Assembly: GCF_921293095.1 (NCBI RefSeq)
Contig: NC_060258.1
Coordinates: forward strand, 1,736,001 to 1,800,000
Direction: 5' to 3'
Origin: Ischnura elegans
Taxonomy: Eukaryota; Arthropoda; Insecta; Odonata; Coenagrionidae
Length of the DNA stretch: 64,000 bases
The position numbers and the translations under genes are program-made. Positions 43,687 to 55,700 of the stretch are shown in pieces; position 1 is the first letter of the stretch, and the number at the start of each line of letters is the position of its first letter. The notes under the pieces were generated by a model. The model was given only the letters and a program-made list of their open reading frames with translations, made no database searches and was not told where the DNA came from.

Positions 43687-43697
43687 GCCAACGGCAT
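43687..43697 (+). pseudogene. 5S rRNA gene 2, first ~11 bp
   Basis: GCCAACGGCAT, one C short of the usual start. LINE D follows at the same 5S position as LINE B in gene 1. Confidence 0.7.
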
Positions 43698-43789
43698 CTT
43701 GAACAGAGCGGACGTGTTTTGAGTGCTCGGATAGTCCGAACCCAAGATAAGACTCCCGGCCGGGAGGCCAACCTCGGCCACCCGCGCGA

Positions 43790-43818
43790 GGCGACTATCG
43801 CCCGTTCTGGCGATCGTC
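43790..43818 (+). other. 5' UTR GGCGATCG-type hairpin of LINE D
   Basis: GCGACTATCGCC faces GGCGATCGTC across CGTTCT, pairing with one mismatch or bulge. A second palindrome, CTCCCGGCCGGGAG, is at 43753-43766. Confidence 0.55.
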
Positions 43819-44116
43819 TTTTTTTTCTGTGTTTGACGATCCGGAAATTTTTTCCGAAGCAACCATGTGATTTTGTGATTTTCTTCTACTGACCTACGGG
43901 CTATAGTTAGCCATAGTGAAACAGTTTTTTTTTTGTTTTCTTTAGTTATTCTACGAGTGGTGTTTTAGTTACATTTTTGTGTTTGGCGAGTAGCGGAGTG
44001 TGCCCGCCCCTGCCTGCGCGCAGTCTACGCCGGGCAGGTTTCTCATCAGTGATCTCTTTTTCTTTCTCCCCATTTTGTTTGGTGATCTTCCCCCCCAATG
44101 TGCTCATATAAGTGTG

Positions 44117-45564
44117 ATGATGGAAATCAATCGCACTAACACGATCGTCATAACGACGGAGGAAACGGCGAGATTCGCTACGCCGCTGGAGGCGCACCTT
44201 TTTTTCAAGAAGACGTTGGGCCTCGCGGTGGAGGATGTCGACGGGATACAAATCGGCTACAACCGAAGGAATATCTATCGGAAGCTAAAAAATGAAAATA
44301 TTATGAAGAAGATTTTAGAGACGAAGACGAAAACGCTGCCATTTCCCACCCAGGAGGGGAAAATTATGACGGCTAATATAGACTCCACGGACGACGCCCC
44401 AGTCTTGGTCAAAATCATGTGCCTGCCGCTCGAGATGCCCATCGCGGTGGTCACCGACGAGCTCAGGCGTTTTGGCGAAATCAAGTCATGCTGGGAAGGG
44501 GTGTGGAGGTGCAAGGACCTCCTCGGTGGCACCAGAACCGGCACCTTTTTGTGAAAATGGTGATTAAAGCAAACATCCCCTCCTACCTCAATTTCAGAGG
44601 CCACAGGGCCCTGATACTTTACGAGGGGCAAAAGAAAACATGTGACCGGTGCCACGAGGAGGGCCACATTCGTAAGAACTGCCCGCGAAACGACTTTGGA
44701 AGACGTTTTGCGGATGTGGCGGCCCGTTCCCCCTCTGCACCCGCTGACGATGAAGAGATAACGGCTGATATCGCCCAGCAACTGTCTACGATGGAGGAAG
44801 AACCGTCGAAGCCTGTCCCCCAGAACCCGAAGAGACCCCCTTCCCCGGCTGACATCGTCCCTGAACTCAACCCCGAGAGCACCAAAAAGCAAAAAAAAGC
44901 TGACGATGCCCCAAAGGTCCCATACTCTACGCCCATAGAACTTCCCCCTCTCCCCCAACGAGTGCCGGCCCCTGACCATGCGGAGCGTCATGTCTTCGCG
45001 TCTGTTCGGGTCATCGAGTCTCCTGACCAGCCGTCCGATGACGAGGGCGACCTAAAGCCCCCCAAGGAAGTGCCGACTGACACCAGTGGTGCGGAACCAA
45101 CCTCAGAGCACGTGGAGGATTACGCAGTGGAACATGAGGGTGAAACAATCGAAGATCCTTTTACCCCGGACGAGGCAATTACCATCAGCCTCGTCACTTC
45201 CACTTCCCCCTCCACCTCCCCTATCTCCCTTTCCCCTCACAGCTCCCTCTCCGACCTCTCGCATGTCAGCGAGAGCGACCCCATCCCATCCCTAACCCTC
45301 AACACGGCGGAGCCAGGCGACCGGCAGGCGACGACCTCCCCCTCACGCTTGCCGTCCCGGGGGGCTGTCCATCCCAGCGGGAGCCTAAGTGGCAGTGATG
45401 GCGAGCCGGAGCGGGGTGTGAGAGAAGGTGGAAGCAGCCAAGAGCAGCCGACGGGTGGCCACGGGCGACGCAGCCGATCCCATAGCGGGTCGTCGAGACG
45501 AAAAAGAACGAACAAACAAAAGAAGAACGACGTGCACTCCCAACCAAGTTCACCCCTCACGTAA
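44117..45564 (+). pseudogene. LINE D ORF1, one frameshift
   Basis: Two ATG codons in a row at 44117 and 44120, then MEINRTNTIVITTEE. It aligns with LINE B ORF1. The frame changes near 44552 (GTRTGTFL, then VKMVIKANIPSYLN). The knuckle CDRCHEEGHIRKNC is near 44643-44684. The C-terminal half is rich in P, S, E and D, ending with an R/K/S tail. Full length would be about 480 residues. Confidence 0.8.
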
Positions 45565-45587
45565 GTTCGTCTTCCCACTGGCCTGTA

Positions 45588-48500
45588 ATGAAAATTCTCT
45601 CTTTAAACATTGCGGGGATTTATAATCTCCTTAAGATAAATTTAATTCTGAATTAAATTAAAACACAAAACATAGACATTGCATGTTTACAAGAGTCATT
45701 AGAGGGGATCGTTTGGCCTGACCCCCTCTACCGGTCCTTCGCCAATTGCGACGGGCCGGGCCGAGGTACAACTGTTTTAATTAAATCCGGGCTTCCGGTA
45801 AGCAATATTAGATTCCACCCCTCAGGGAGAATAACCTCCCTAACGGTATTTGATATCCATGTGGTAAACGTCTACGCTCCTGCGCATGTTGAGCGGAGGG
45901 TGGACAGGGATTTGTTTTTAAATGAAACACTGTTGCCGTATTTACATGTTTTACTGGGAAAGCCATTCTCGCGGGGGATTTTAATTGTACTTATCGCGGC
46001 GAAGATCGTCAATCTTCCCGCGCTCGTGTCGAACCTCCGAGCCGGGCTTTTAAAATTTCAATAGATTCTGTGTGTTTAACAAATAGTTTTTTAAATTCTA
46101 ATTCCGACACCAAACCATTCACGCGCACGGGCCCAACAACGCGCTCGAGAATTGATTTCATCTTTCTATCCAGAGCCCTTAAATCCTTTCCTGGAACCCC
46201 TTATTTATTGCCAATGTCCCTCTCCGACCACTGTGCCCTAATCTTAGACCTCTCCCTACCCCTACCCTCCCCCACCCCGGTCACTCCTAATACAACTCCT
46301 TTCTGGCGTTTAGATACTCGCCTCTTAGAAATGCCTGAGTACACGGAGTTAATTAGGGCGAAGATAGTTCAGCTGGCTGACTCCTTCGACCCAAACAAGG
46401 ATGTAATCATATGGTGGGAGAATTTTTTCAAGCCCAAGGCTACCCTCCTGTTGAAAAAAATGTCCAGGCAGTGGAGAAAACGAAAAGAGGCCACAATCAA
46501 ATTCTATAGGTCGGCTTTGGAAGAAATCATTACCTTGCCTCGCCGGCCTGATAATTATTACGCCATGGTGCGAGAACTAAAAGGCATCATTCTATCGCAC
46601 GTAATCGCTCGCTACTCTCCTCGCACCTGGCAGCGGGAGATAGACAAGGAGGAATGGGGCCCGCTGTCCCTCTCCGAACTCAAGCGAGTGATAAAAAAAA
46701 TAGACACTCCACTGCAAACATAGATCGCCTCTTAAGCGAGGCGGAGGGACATTTTAAAGGCATTTACGACCGCTACTCTGCTTGGAGTGATGCACACTGC
46801 CCCCCACTCCCCGTCCTACCCACGCTCCCGCATGATGAATCTCTCGAGCTCGAAAGCGCGATCCGAGGGGAGGAGGTTGAGTTAGTCCTCCGCTCCCTCC
46901 CCAAGGGTAAGTCACCCGGCTCGGATGGGCTCCCCTACGAGTTTTATACTGCATGCTGGGATATTTTAACTCCCGTATTGACGCGGATTTTTAATTTTTT
47001 ATGCTTCCGGCGGCGAGCTGGCTCCAAGTCAGCGGAACGCTGTGATTACTTTACTGCCAAAGAAAGATCGGCCGAAGTCGTACAACTATTTACGGCCGAT
47101 CGTTTTACTAAACTGTGATATTAAAATTTTTATTCGAATTTTAAAAAACAGATTCTCGGCCGTTGCCGATTCGATTTTAGATAAATCCCAGTATTCAGTC
47201 CCTAAAGAACGTAGCATCCTGGATGCTTCGGCTTTGCTGAGAGATCATTTTATCACGCCAAACGAAAATTTCTTTTATTGTGTCTTAGCTATGGATATTA
47301 GCAAAGCCTTTGATTTTATAAGGATCGAGTTTATTTTAACTGCTTTAAAACGAATGGCTTTTCCTGACGTTTTTATTAATGTAATTAAATTATTATACAC
47401 AGAAGCCACGGCGTGTCTTCGGGTTTGGGGAGGGTTTTCAGGGCCCTTTTCAATTCAGAATTCAGTCCGTCAGGGGTGGCCCTTTCCATGGCTCTCTTTG
47501 CAGAGGCCATGGACCCTCTAATTAGAGGATTACAGCTGGCGGGGTTGGCATTGAGCGTTTTGGCTCAAAGTTTACCGAAATTGTGTTCGCCGATGACATT
47601 ACTCTTTCCATCGACGACCACTAGCAGATGGCAACTCCTCGTGAAGTAATCGAGGAGTACACGGCGGGGGAGTGGAAATTAACCACGTAAAAAGTAAGGC
47701 AATCGTCTTACAAGGGACACCCCCGTCTAATCCCTGCTGGAAGGTGACGCAGGATCCAGTCAAAATTCTCGGTATATGATGGGAGAAGCCAATCCTCGCC
47801 ATGCTCGAGCATAATTGGGATGAGGTCCTTAAGACAATAAAGTTTAATATTGGTAAATATACTTGTCTCCCCCTGCCCCTGATGGCTAGGGTTAAATTAA
47901 TTAATACTTTGATTTATCCGAAGATCTGGTTCGTGGCACACATATGGCCACATACACGAAAACACCATGCACAAGTCGTTACACTCACAAATAACATGGT
48001 GTGGCATAAAATGCTACGCAAGGAGAAACGGCAACAGCTGTATTTTGGTCAAGATAAGGGGGGCTTGACTTGATAAATGCCGAAGTAAAATCTCGAGTGA
48101 TCTATTGCAAGATCGCTTTTAGGATTCTGGGTCGGGACTCGCCGGAGAGGAGTGCGTTGTTCAAGGCGCCATGGGCCGCCGGCAGCGCCGCCTCTCACGA
48201 GTTAAGAAGATCGCTCGTATCAGCGCGGGCGGTCGCCGATTTTATTTGCCCGGGCGAGGCATTCACAGTCAAGCGCTTGTACGAACGGGTTTTAAGGGGA
48301 GGTGAGGGGGGTTCTGCGCCACCCTCCGCCAACTCGTGGAGGAACTGGGCGGCATGCAGGGTGGAGGAGTGTGTCGCTAGTAATATGTTTGGCGTGATTG
48401 CGGACCTTCAGCTCACGAGGGTAAGTTTACATATGATGGGACTGCCTGACACTCCCCTCTGTCCTGTGTGTTACCACATGGACGATATGCCCCACCATGT

Positions 48501-48813
48501 CCTTTGCTGTGGGGATGGTCCGAGGGCATGGAAGGCTACCAGAGATATTTTTTTATTTAGACTCCGTTTTTTGTTGTGGCCGGCTTGATGATTTCAAACT
48601 TCTGACTCTAAATTTTAAATTATTTCCTTCTTTTAAAACAAATACTCTTTCTGCCATCATCTCTAAATTTTTTTCTTAACTCTGCATAAAAAGCCAGTGG
48701 GAGAAGGACTATTACGTTTTATGATGTGTGCACCACTATCTGGTGCACCGCCGAACTCTCGTTCATATCTGAAAAATGTTTTTATTGACATTGTTGATCA
48801 TGATCCTGGGTAG
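45588..48813 (+). pseudogene. LINE D ORF2, decayed endonuclease-RT
   Basis: Starts MKILSLNIAGIYN. Motifs recognisable in order: VNVYAPAH, SLSDHCAL, GKSPGSDGLPYEFYTACW, AMDISKAFDFIR, NSVRQG, VFADDI near 47588, GIWWEK-like GI/WEKP near 47770, and a C-terminal knuckle CPVCYHMDDMPHHVLCC near 48460-48510. It is spread over all three frames with stops. It shows what LINE B has lost (from about 47240 to 47760). Confidence 0.82.
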
Positions 48814-49159
48814 TGTTATACCCAAACTGGAATAAAACAAAAACATTCCTAGTGCTAAACTTGAACTCATTAAATAGTGATCTCCTTACCACTAAATTCC
48901 TATGAACTGTATTTTTAGACTGCAATCCCATATGAAAGATTCTTTTTCTATGCTCATTTTTTGCTTATTATTGTGCTCATTCCTTTCCTTTCTTTTTGCT
49001 CCTTCAGGGCTTATAAAACAAAAACAAGCAATTGTTAACGCCTTCAGATTTTGAATTGTTTTTTATATGCAATTCTCCTTTCTTTTTTATTTAAGCAATA
49101 TTCGTTTCTCATGAATTTATGTACTTTTTAAAAACTTGAAATAATAAATACCTTGAATA

Positions 49160-49557
49160 AAAAAAACGGCTAAGTGGTTACCGCATGCGGCCATTGAGAT
49201 GTAGATAATAAGTTCGATTCTCACATGCAACATTATTTGTTCTGTATTTTTGATTTTTAAAATTCTGGTTTATTTTCTCTTTCTTCATTTTATGGTTTTC
49301 ACTTGACTAACTTATTTTCTGTACCAAATAAAAACAATATTTATATTTATTTAGATAAGTGTACTGTATTATAATAAAAAAATTGATGTAATGACATATA
49401 CCTATTTTTTTCTTTTTTGTTTTCGCAAACTACACATTACAAATCCAACGTATGTGACAACTTTGTTTAAATTAATGATGAAAACCAAACCCATTGAAAA
49501 TACCTTTGTATATTGTTTTATAAAGAAAAGATACCAATAAAAAAATATTTGAAACAA
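49160..49557 (+). mobile_element. LINE F: 3' UTR fragment of an A/C-type LINE
   Basis: It ends CAATAAAAAAATATTTGAAACAAT directly before 5S ACCGGTTC, close to the end of LINE C (CAATAAAAAAAATTTTGAATC before AATACACCGG). It begins with a tRNA-like module. There is no coding part, so it would be a strongly 5'-truncated insertion at 5S position about 26. The identification rests on the end sequence and position. Confidence 0.5.
49165..49230 (+). other. tRNA-like module in LINE F fragment
   Basis: A box GGCTAAGTGGTTACCG and B box AAGTTCGATTCTC. It differs from the LINE C 3' module, so different tRNA-derived sequences occupy the same place in related 3' UTRs. Confidence 0.5.
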
Positions 49558-49655
49558 TAAACCGGTTCGATCTCGTCCGATCACCGAAGTTAAGCAACGT
49601 CGGGCCCGGATAGTACTTGGATGGGAGACCGCCTGGGAACACCGGGTGCTGTTGG
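49558..49655 (+). pseudogene. 5S rRNA gene 2, 3' part
   Basis: ACCGGTT, an extra CGAT, then CTCGTCCGATCACCGAAG and the rest to GGTGCTGTTGGTAT. Better conserved at the 3' end than gene 1. The internal control region is nearly complete. The start is separated from it by 5.9 kb of LINE DNA. Confidence 0.88.
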
Positions 49656-49657
49656 TA

Positions 49658-49751
49658 TAACATATTCATTTTTTTCCAAACCCTAAGGAGAACGAATCAC
49701 ACTTTTCCGTCGAAATTTGTACCTAGAAAGGTGTGCATCTTAACGCCTCGC
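49658..49751 (+). other. Start of next 5S spacer, truncated
   Basis: Aligns with 42518-42610 (GAGAACGAATCACACTTTTCC, GTCGAAATTTG). It breaks off at about 49742, where LINE ORF1 sequence begins. Confidence 0.65.
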
Positions 49752-50095
49752 GGGCACGAGAACTGGAACCTTCTTTGCAAAAATAGTGATAAAAACCAAC
49801 ATTCCTTCACATCTGAATATTAACGGTCACCGTACTCTTATTTTTTATGAAGGACAAAAGAAGACCATGTGCCCGCTGCCATGAAGAGGGTCACATCCGG
49901 ACTGCCCAAAGACTGCCCAAGAAACGAAATCGGCAGACGTTTCGCGGATGTGGCGACTTCGGCTGTCTCTGCACATGCCGACGATGAAGAGACGGTGGCG
50001 GACATAGCCCAGCAGCTATCATTAACGGAGGCCGATCGCAACAAACATCGCTCCAGCCGTGAAGAGGCTCCCCTCCCCCTCCGAAATGTATCACT
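49752..50095 (+). pseudogene. Orphan LINE ORF1 fragment (B/D lineage)
   Basis: Encodes roughly RTGTFFAKIVIKTNIPSHLN and EGQKKT, then the knuckle region in another frame (CARCHEEGHIR). This corresponds to residues about 130-250 of LINE B/D ORF1. Both ends are abrupt and no other part of that LINE is nearby, so it is a rearrangement fragment. Confidence 0.75.
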
Positions 50096-50233
50096 TATTT
50101 GAATGTTACTAGGCGCTTATTTTGTTGCTAGTTACTCGGATTCCTCAATTGATTTGAGCCTACCTCGTATTAAAGCCTGAAATCATCTATTTAAATCGTG
50201 AAATTTACAATTTATTTTTTCCCTACATTACAG

Positions 50234-50426
50234 GAAACAGGTATTGAGAGAATTAGCTGTGTTCAAGCAACTACAGCTGGGAATAGTGAATCAATTCAAG
50301 CAATACTTGATGCGGTTTGCAACACAAAAACGTCGAGCAATACCATAAAATTTTCCACAGCGGACGATGGAATATATGGAGCAATTGATTGGATCTCTTG
50401 GCAATGAGTCGGTGAAGAGTGATACG
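50234..50426 (+). pseudogene. Exon-like piece 1 of a DUF4806-like gene
   Basis: A polypyrimidine tract and CAG precede 50234, and GTAGGC follows 50426, so borders look like splice sites. The frame reading KQVLRELAVFKQLQLGIVNQ and then NFPQRTMEYMEQLIGSLGNE resembles the coiled start and first helices of DUF4806 proteins, with one in-frame TAA between. It pairs with the piece at 61514-61678. DUF4806 is often found in expanded, transposon-linked insect families, so host status is uncertain. Function unknown. Confidence 0.45.
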
Positions 50427-50622
50427 GTAGGCCTGTTTTTAAGTCCTAGTTTATTATGTTTCATTTAATATTCATGCTTCAGATGTCTTTTTGACTTGTT
50501 AGTTTACTATAAACTTCATGAAAATAATTTTGTGGCATCAAGTTAGGGCTGAACCTGGCCAAAAAATCATGAAATTAATATTGTAGGCTTGTTCGCATGA
50601 AAGTAGTTATGCCTAACTCATT

Positions 50623-50913
50623 TGTTGCGTATTACAAAAAATAAAGGCACGTTAGCTCCTTTCTGAATAAAGATTTAATACTTGACCAATAAAGTAAGGC
50701 GGACGAGACGTCGCGGAGTACATGGAGAGAAGAGTTCTTTACAGCTCTGAGGTAGGCGAGAGAGAGAGAGAGAGAGCCGAGCGGACAGGTGCTCACCGCA
50801 ACGTGAGGTGCGCTAACAAACTGCGCCGTAGTCTTCCCCTAGCGGCGAGAGCAGGGACTAAAAATCCCGCAAGGGCGCACAATTGAAAACCAAAAAAAAA
50901 AAAATCTGCAACA
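50623..50913 (-). repeat. BEL LTR, 3' copy
   Basis: Direct repeat of 61177-61468, with TG and CA ends and a GA-rich microsatellite inside. Confidence 0.9.
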
Positions 50914-51080
50914 TACCGCCCGCCTCGTCCATGACGAAACAATACATTTGATACATTTGAAAAAAGAGAAACATTTAAACGAAAGAAAAGGAACCTTATC
51001 AAACAACAACAACAACAACAAAAAAAATGCCGCCCGCCGTGAAAAAACATTTTTTACAGAGGTATCAGAAAAAAAACAAA

Positions 51081-52610
51081 TTACATTTCTTCAAAAGTCA
51101 TCTTCTGGTCTCCAATCACTCTTCGGAGATGATGTTTCACAGATTTGACTCCGGCTTCCCACAGGCCGCCGAAGTGAGGTGCATACGGAGGATTGAAAAT
51201 CCAATCAGTCCCACAGGTGCTGAGATCTCCCGAAGCTTTTTCGTAGAAGGAGGAAGCTGCTTTAAATAGGCTTCTCAGTTCCCTGTCAGCACCTCTAAAG
51301 TTGGTGGCGTTGTCGCTGAAAAGTTTCAAACAACGGCCTCTCCTCGAAATAAATCTGCGAAAGGCAAGAGTGAAAGCATTAGAGGACAGATCAGAGACAC
51401 ATTCCAAATGAACTGCTTTTGTGGACATACAAACAAATAGGCAAATATAGCCCTTACAACATTTATGTCCTCGACCCTTCGTAGTTCTCAGAAGTACAGG
51501 GCCAGCAAAATCCACACTCGAAAAGGAAAAGGCCTTTTGGGGCTTCAGTCTCTCCACAGGTAGGTCCCCCATCAGCTGATGCGCAGATTTAGTGCGGAAT
51601 TTGGCACAGACACCACACTGTCTTATTACTTGTTTTACCAGAACCCGGTTTCGGATTATCCAGTACTTTTGAGCAAGGTGGCAACGGGTGAGTTGTTGTC
51701 CCCCATGAAGCGTCGCTGCATGAGCATGCCGAGCAAGTAACAGTGCAAGATGGCATTGCTTGGCGATGATTATGGGATGTCTCTCGTCATATGACAAGAC
51801 AGCGTTCTTTAATCTGCCACCCACTCTGATGATTCCTTTCTCGTCGAGGAAGGGTTGCAAAGGCAAGAGAGGTGAGGACTTGGGCAGAGGCTTGGAGCTT
51901 TTGAAGCAGTCAAATTCTAGTCCAAAATATCGAGACTGCGAGCATTTAATCAGGCAATCTAAGGCAGCGGCACGCTCCTCGGCAGTTATGTGGCCAAGGC
52001 GTGCACGATCTTTGTTCCTGCAATTATACAAAAATCTTAAACAAAAGGAAATTATCCTTAGCAAACGTAAAATACAAGAATATTTAAGGAAAATGTCACC
52101 AAAGTCTGACGCTTGAGCGACATGACATGTCAGTTTCTCTGCACCCTTTAGCTCCACATTTTCGGAGCCATCCGAAACTGTAGGTTCTCTGCTCCAGGCT
52201 GTCTCCTCTTTTGCAAGCCAATGTGGTCCATTCCACCACAAAGGATGCCGAATGAGTTCATCAGGGTCAATTCCTCGGGTGGCTGCATCGGCTGGGTTGT
52301 GGGCGGTACAAACGTACCTCCAGCTGACCATGGGCAGGGCTGACTGGATTTCAGAAACTCTGTGTGCCACGAATGGTTTCCACTTGGACGCGTGGCCTCG
52401 GATCCAGGAGAGGGTGACCTTGGAGTCAGTCCATGCGAAGACAGCAGGAACCTTTTCCAGGCGGAGTCCACCGATGAGCTTTACTAAAAGACAAGTTAGT
52501 AGCACAGCAGCACACAATTCTAGTCTGGGGACACTAATTGTTTTAACTGGGGCCACTTTAGTCTTCGCTACTAACAAATTTACTGATACTCCATGCGTTC
52601 GGTCTGACAC
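51081..52610 (-). pseudogene. BEL fossil: RNase H and integrase region
   Basis: Retroelement RNase H text followed by an integrase zinc-binding and core domain, in the order typical of BEL/Pao Pol. Part of the fossil at 50623-61468. Confidence 0.85.
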
Positions 52611-52771
52611 ACGTATGTAAACTGCAGCCGCATAGGCACGTAGTAGTAGTGTTTATTTTATAGGGTGCGTCGGCGGCTAAGGCCATTTTGCACCACTCAC
52701 TGACTGGTATTGATCAAGGGGATTAGGCCCGTTCTGAAATTAACGTGTCAATAATTTACAAGAGGTATCAT

Positions 52772-55700
52772 TTATATTTTATTGAAAAGTCGAGTTGAGT
52801 GTAGGAATGCTATCAGTCGGGAAATGTTTTCGGGAGTGTCTCCTAGTACCTCAGCTAGGTTGACTCCGAGGTTGTGATTCACCCGTGCAGTACGATATCT
52901 TGCACAGTCCGTCAGGATATGTCGCACTGTTAGTGGACAATCGCAATTTAAGCATTGGGGCTGTATTCTGTCTTCGGTGAAGAGGTATGAATGGGTTAAT
53001 AAGCAGTGACCAATTCTTAAGCGTGTTAAAACCACTTCCTCCCTGCGGACATTTCTTATAGAGGTCTGCCACGCAGTTATTACGGGCTTTATTTCCCGAC
53101 GTTTGTTATTTTGGATTTCGAGCCATTGCGTCTTCCAATTTTGTCTAATCATACCCCTCATGGCATTCCCTAAATCTTCCGCTGGCATTAACTGAAAATC
53201 TTTATCCGGAGACCTGAGCGCATCTTTGGCTGCAGAGTCTGCTTTCTCATTCCCTGGTATGCCCACATGTCCAGGGACCCAAGCGAAGCTTATAGTGGTC
53301 CCTTTTTTACTCAGGGATAACAGAGTGCTTTGTATGTCCTGAACAATGGGGTGACAAGGAGAATAAAGAGATATGGATTGGAGAACACTGTAAGAATCTG
53401 TACAGATCATAAATGACGCAACACTGTTTTTAATGGATCGGAGAGCAATCCTAATGGCAGTGAGCTCAGCCGTAAAAATGGAACAGTACGGATGCAATTT
53501 TGCCTTAAGGACTCCATGATATGGGGATACCACAGCGCACCCACAGGCGGTATCCGATTTCGAACCGTCAGTGTATACGAACGTAGATTCGGAGTTTTCG
53601 GCGCGGAATTCCTTGAAAAGTTGTTGGTATTCTCCCGGCATAGTAGTAGATTTAGAGCAGCGAGTAAGATCAAGTCTCAAAGCTGGCCGGGGAATTAACC
53701 ACGGCGGCACGTTGCTGTACCCAGTGGGGTACGTGGCGGGCAAGGTAAAATTGCGTTCTGCGATTAGGTTTCTGAAGCGAACACTAAGAGGTTTAGTCGA
53801 TCTTGTCTTTCGGTTAAAAAGGTCTAAAAGCAGTGGGTGAGAAATAATGTTAAAACAGGGGTGGTTCGGCGCGGATAAAATTTTTGTGGCATAATTGCAC
53901 ATCAACGTCTCTCTGCGATTGACAAGGGGAGGCTCTCCTGTATCGGCGTAAATGCTCAAGACAGGGGAGGTCCTGAAGGCACCGGTTGCTAAACGCAGTC
54001 CCGTATTATGAACCGTCGAGAGCGGTTTCATGTAGGTCTCACGGGCGGATGAGTACACAATCGATCCGTAGTCTAGCCTTGAACGTACTAATGCTCGATA
54101 CAGCATAAGCATTGAGGTACGATCCGCGCCCCATGTCGAATGTGACAGAAACCGTAAAATGTTCAGAACTTTGAAGCATTTGTCTCTTAGAGCTCGGAAA
54201 TGTTCGCGCCAATTCAGGCGCCGGTCCAATGTCATACCCAGAAATCGGGCGTTCTCAACGTAAAGAAGCTCATTACCATTGAGATATAGGGACGGTGGGG
54301 CTTGTACACCCCGTCCTCGGTAAAAGTGAATGCATTTCGTTTTCTCAGTAGAGAAACGGAATCCATTCCTCTGAGACCAAACGGAGAGCTTATTCAGAGT
54401 CAGCTGGATCAGCTTAGAGGCATTCGTTAATTTTGATGACCTGCAGAAAATAGCGAGGTCATCAACAAACAAGGAGCCCATAACTGGGGAGCGGATACAC
54501 TCGGTCACATCGTTTATCGCAATGGCAAATAGGGTCACGCTCAGTACGGACCCCTGGGGTACTCCATTTTCTTGTGGATATAAGGTAGATAGATATTCAC
54601 ATATTCTAACTTTAAAAACTCGGGCATACAGAAAATTTTTAATGAAAATAGGTAGATTTCCTTTAAACCCCCATTCATCAAGTGTCTTCAGAATTTTGTA
54701 CCGCCAAACACGGTCATACGCTTTCTCTAAGTCGAAGAACACGCCAATTACGTTTTGCCGCAAGAGAAATGCTTCCTGAATGAGACTGTCAGTCCTGACG
54801 AGATGGTCGGAGGTTGACCTACCCCGTCGAAAGCCGCACTGGATATCCGAAAGAAGGTTCCGCCGCTCCAACCACCAAACGAGACGACGGTTGACCATTC
54901 TTTCCATCACCTTGCATACGCAGCTGGTGAGAGATATCGGTCTATAGTTGTTTGGGTCCGATCCATCTTTTCCTTGTTTAAGGATGGGTACGACTATGGA
55001 CTCCCTCCAAGGGTCTGGAAAACTACCCTCTGACCAAATTTGGTTAAGGGATCGCAGCATATGGGGGAGTGCTTCTTTGGGAAGATTTCTTAGAAAAGCG
55101 TTATGCACCTTATCTATTCCTGGTGAGCCGTCACGGGATTCGAGGATGGCGGAGGTCAACTCCCACAGAGAAAAGGGGTCGTTGTAAACCTCGCCAGAGT
55201 CTCTCGGGTTAAAGGTAAGAGGTATCGTCTCATTCTGCTCTTTCAGTGTTCTAAATGGTTCGTCGTAGCTGCCGTTACGACTCGTCTCCGCAAGTCGACG
55301 TCCAAAGCACTCGCTTATTTCGGGAGGTGTCGTCAGAACTCGGTCAGTCTCCTTCAAGGATGAAATTGCAGGGTTGTGGTTAGAGCCAGAGATGCTTTTA
55401 ATCTTCCTCCAGATGTTGGATATGGGAGTCCTGTGGTTTATAGAACACACAAACTCCTCCCATGAAGCTTTCTTGGCCTCCTTAACCACTTGCCAAGCTT
55501 TCGCTCTGAGGCGCCGGAAGGCGGTGAGATTTGTCGCCGTAGGATATTTGCTAAAGATTCGGAGTGCCCTCTTTCGCACCTGTATAGCTTTTGCGCACTC
55601 CTCGTTCCACCAAGGAACTGTGGGCCTGTGAGATTTGCATTTAGAACGGGGTACGGTGGAATTTGCGGCTTCTAGAATGTTATCTGTGAGTACTTTTATG

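Larger units (their letters stand above)
43698..49159 (+). mobile_element. LINE D: Tx1-like, same lineage as LINE B
   Basis: 5' UTR with hairpin, starting near CAGAGCGGACGTGTTTTGAG as in LINE B. ORF1 44117-45564, ORF2 45588-48813, 3' UTR to about 49159 (ATAAATACCTTGAAT, like LINE B's ATAAAACCTTGTGAAT). The expected 5S piece CATACCACGTTGAATAC after its 3' end is missing; a different LINE 3' end follows. It keeps the RT core that LINE B lacks, but has many frame changes. Confidence 0.82.

Noticed and set aside
48860-48930. A tRNA-like module on the minus strand in the LINE D 3' UTR
   Set aside because: The A-box and B-box matches are weak (TAGTGGTAAGGA, GAGTTCAAGTTT) and the orientation is opposite to all other LINE modules.
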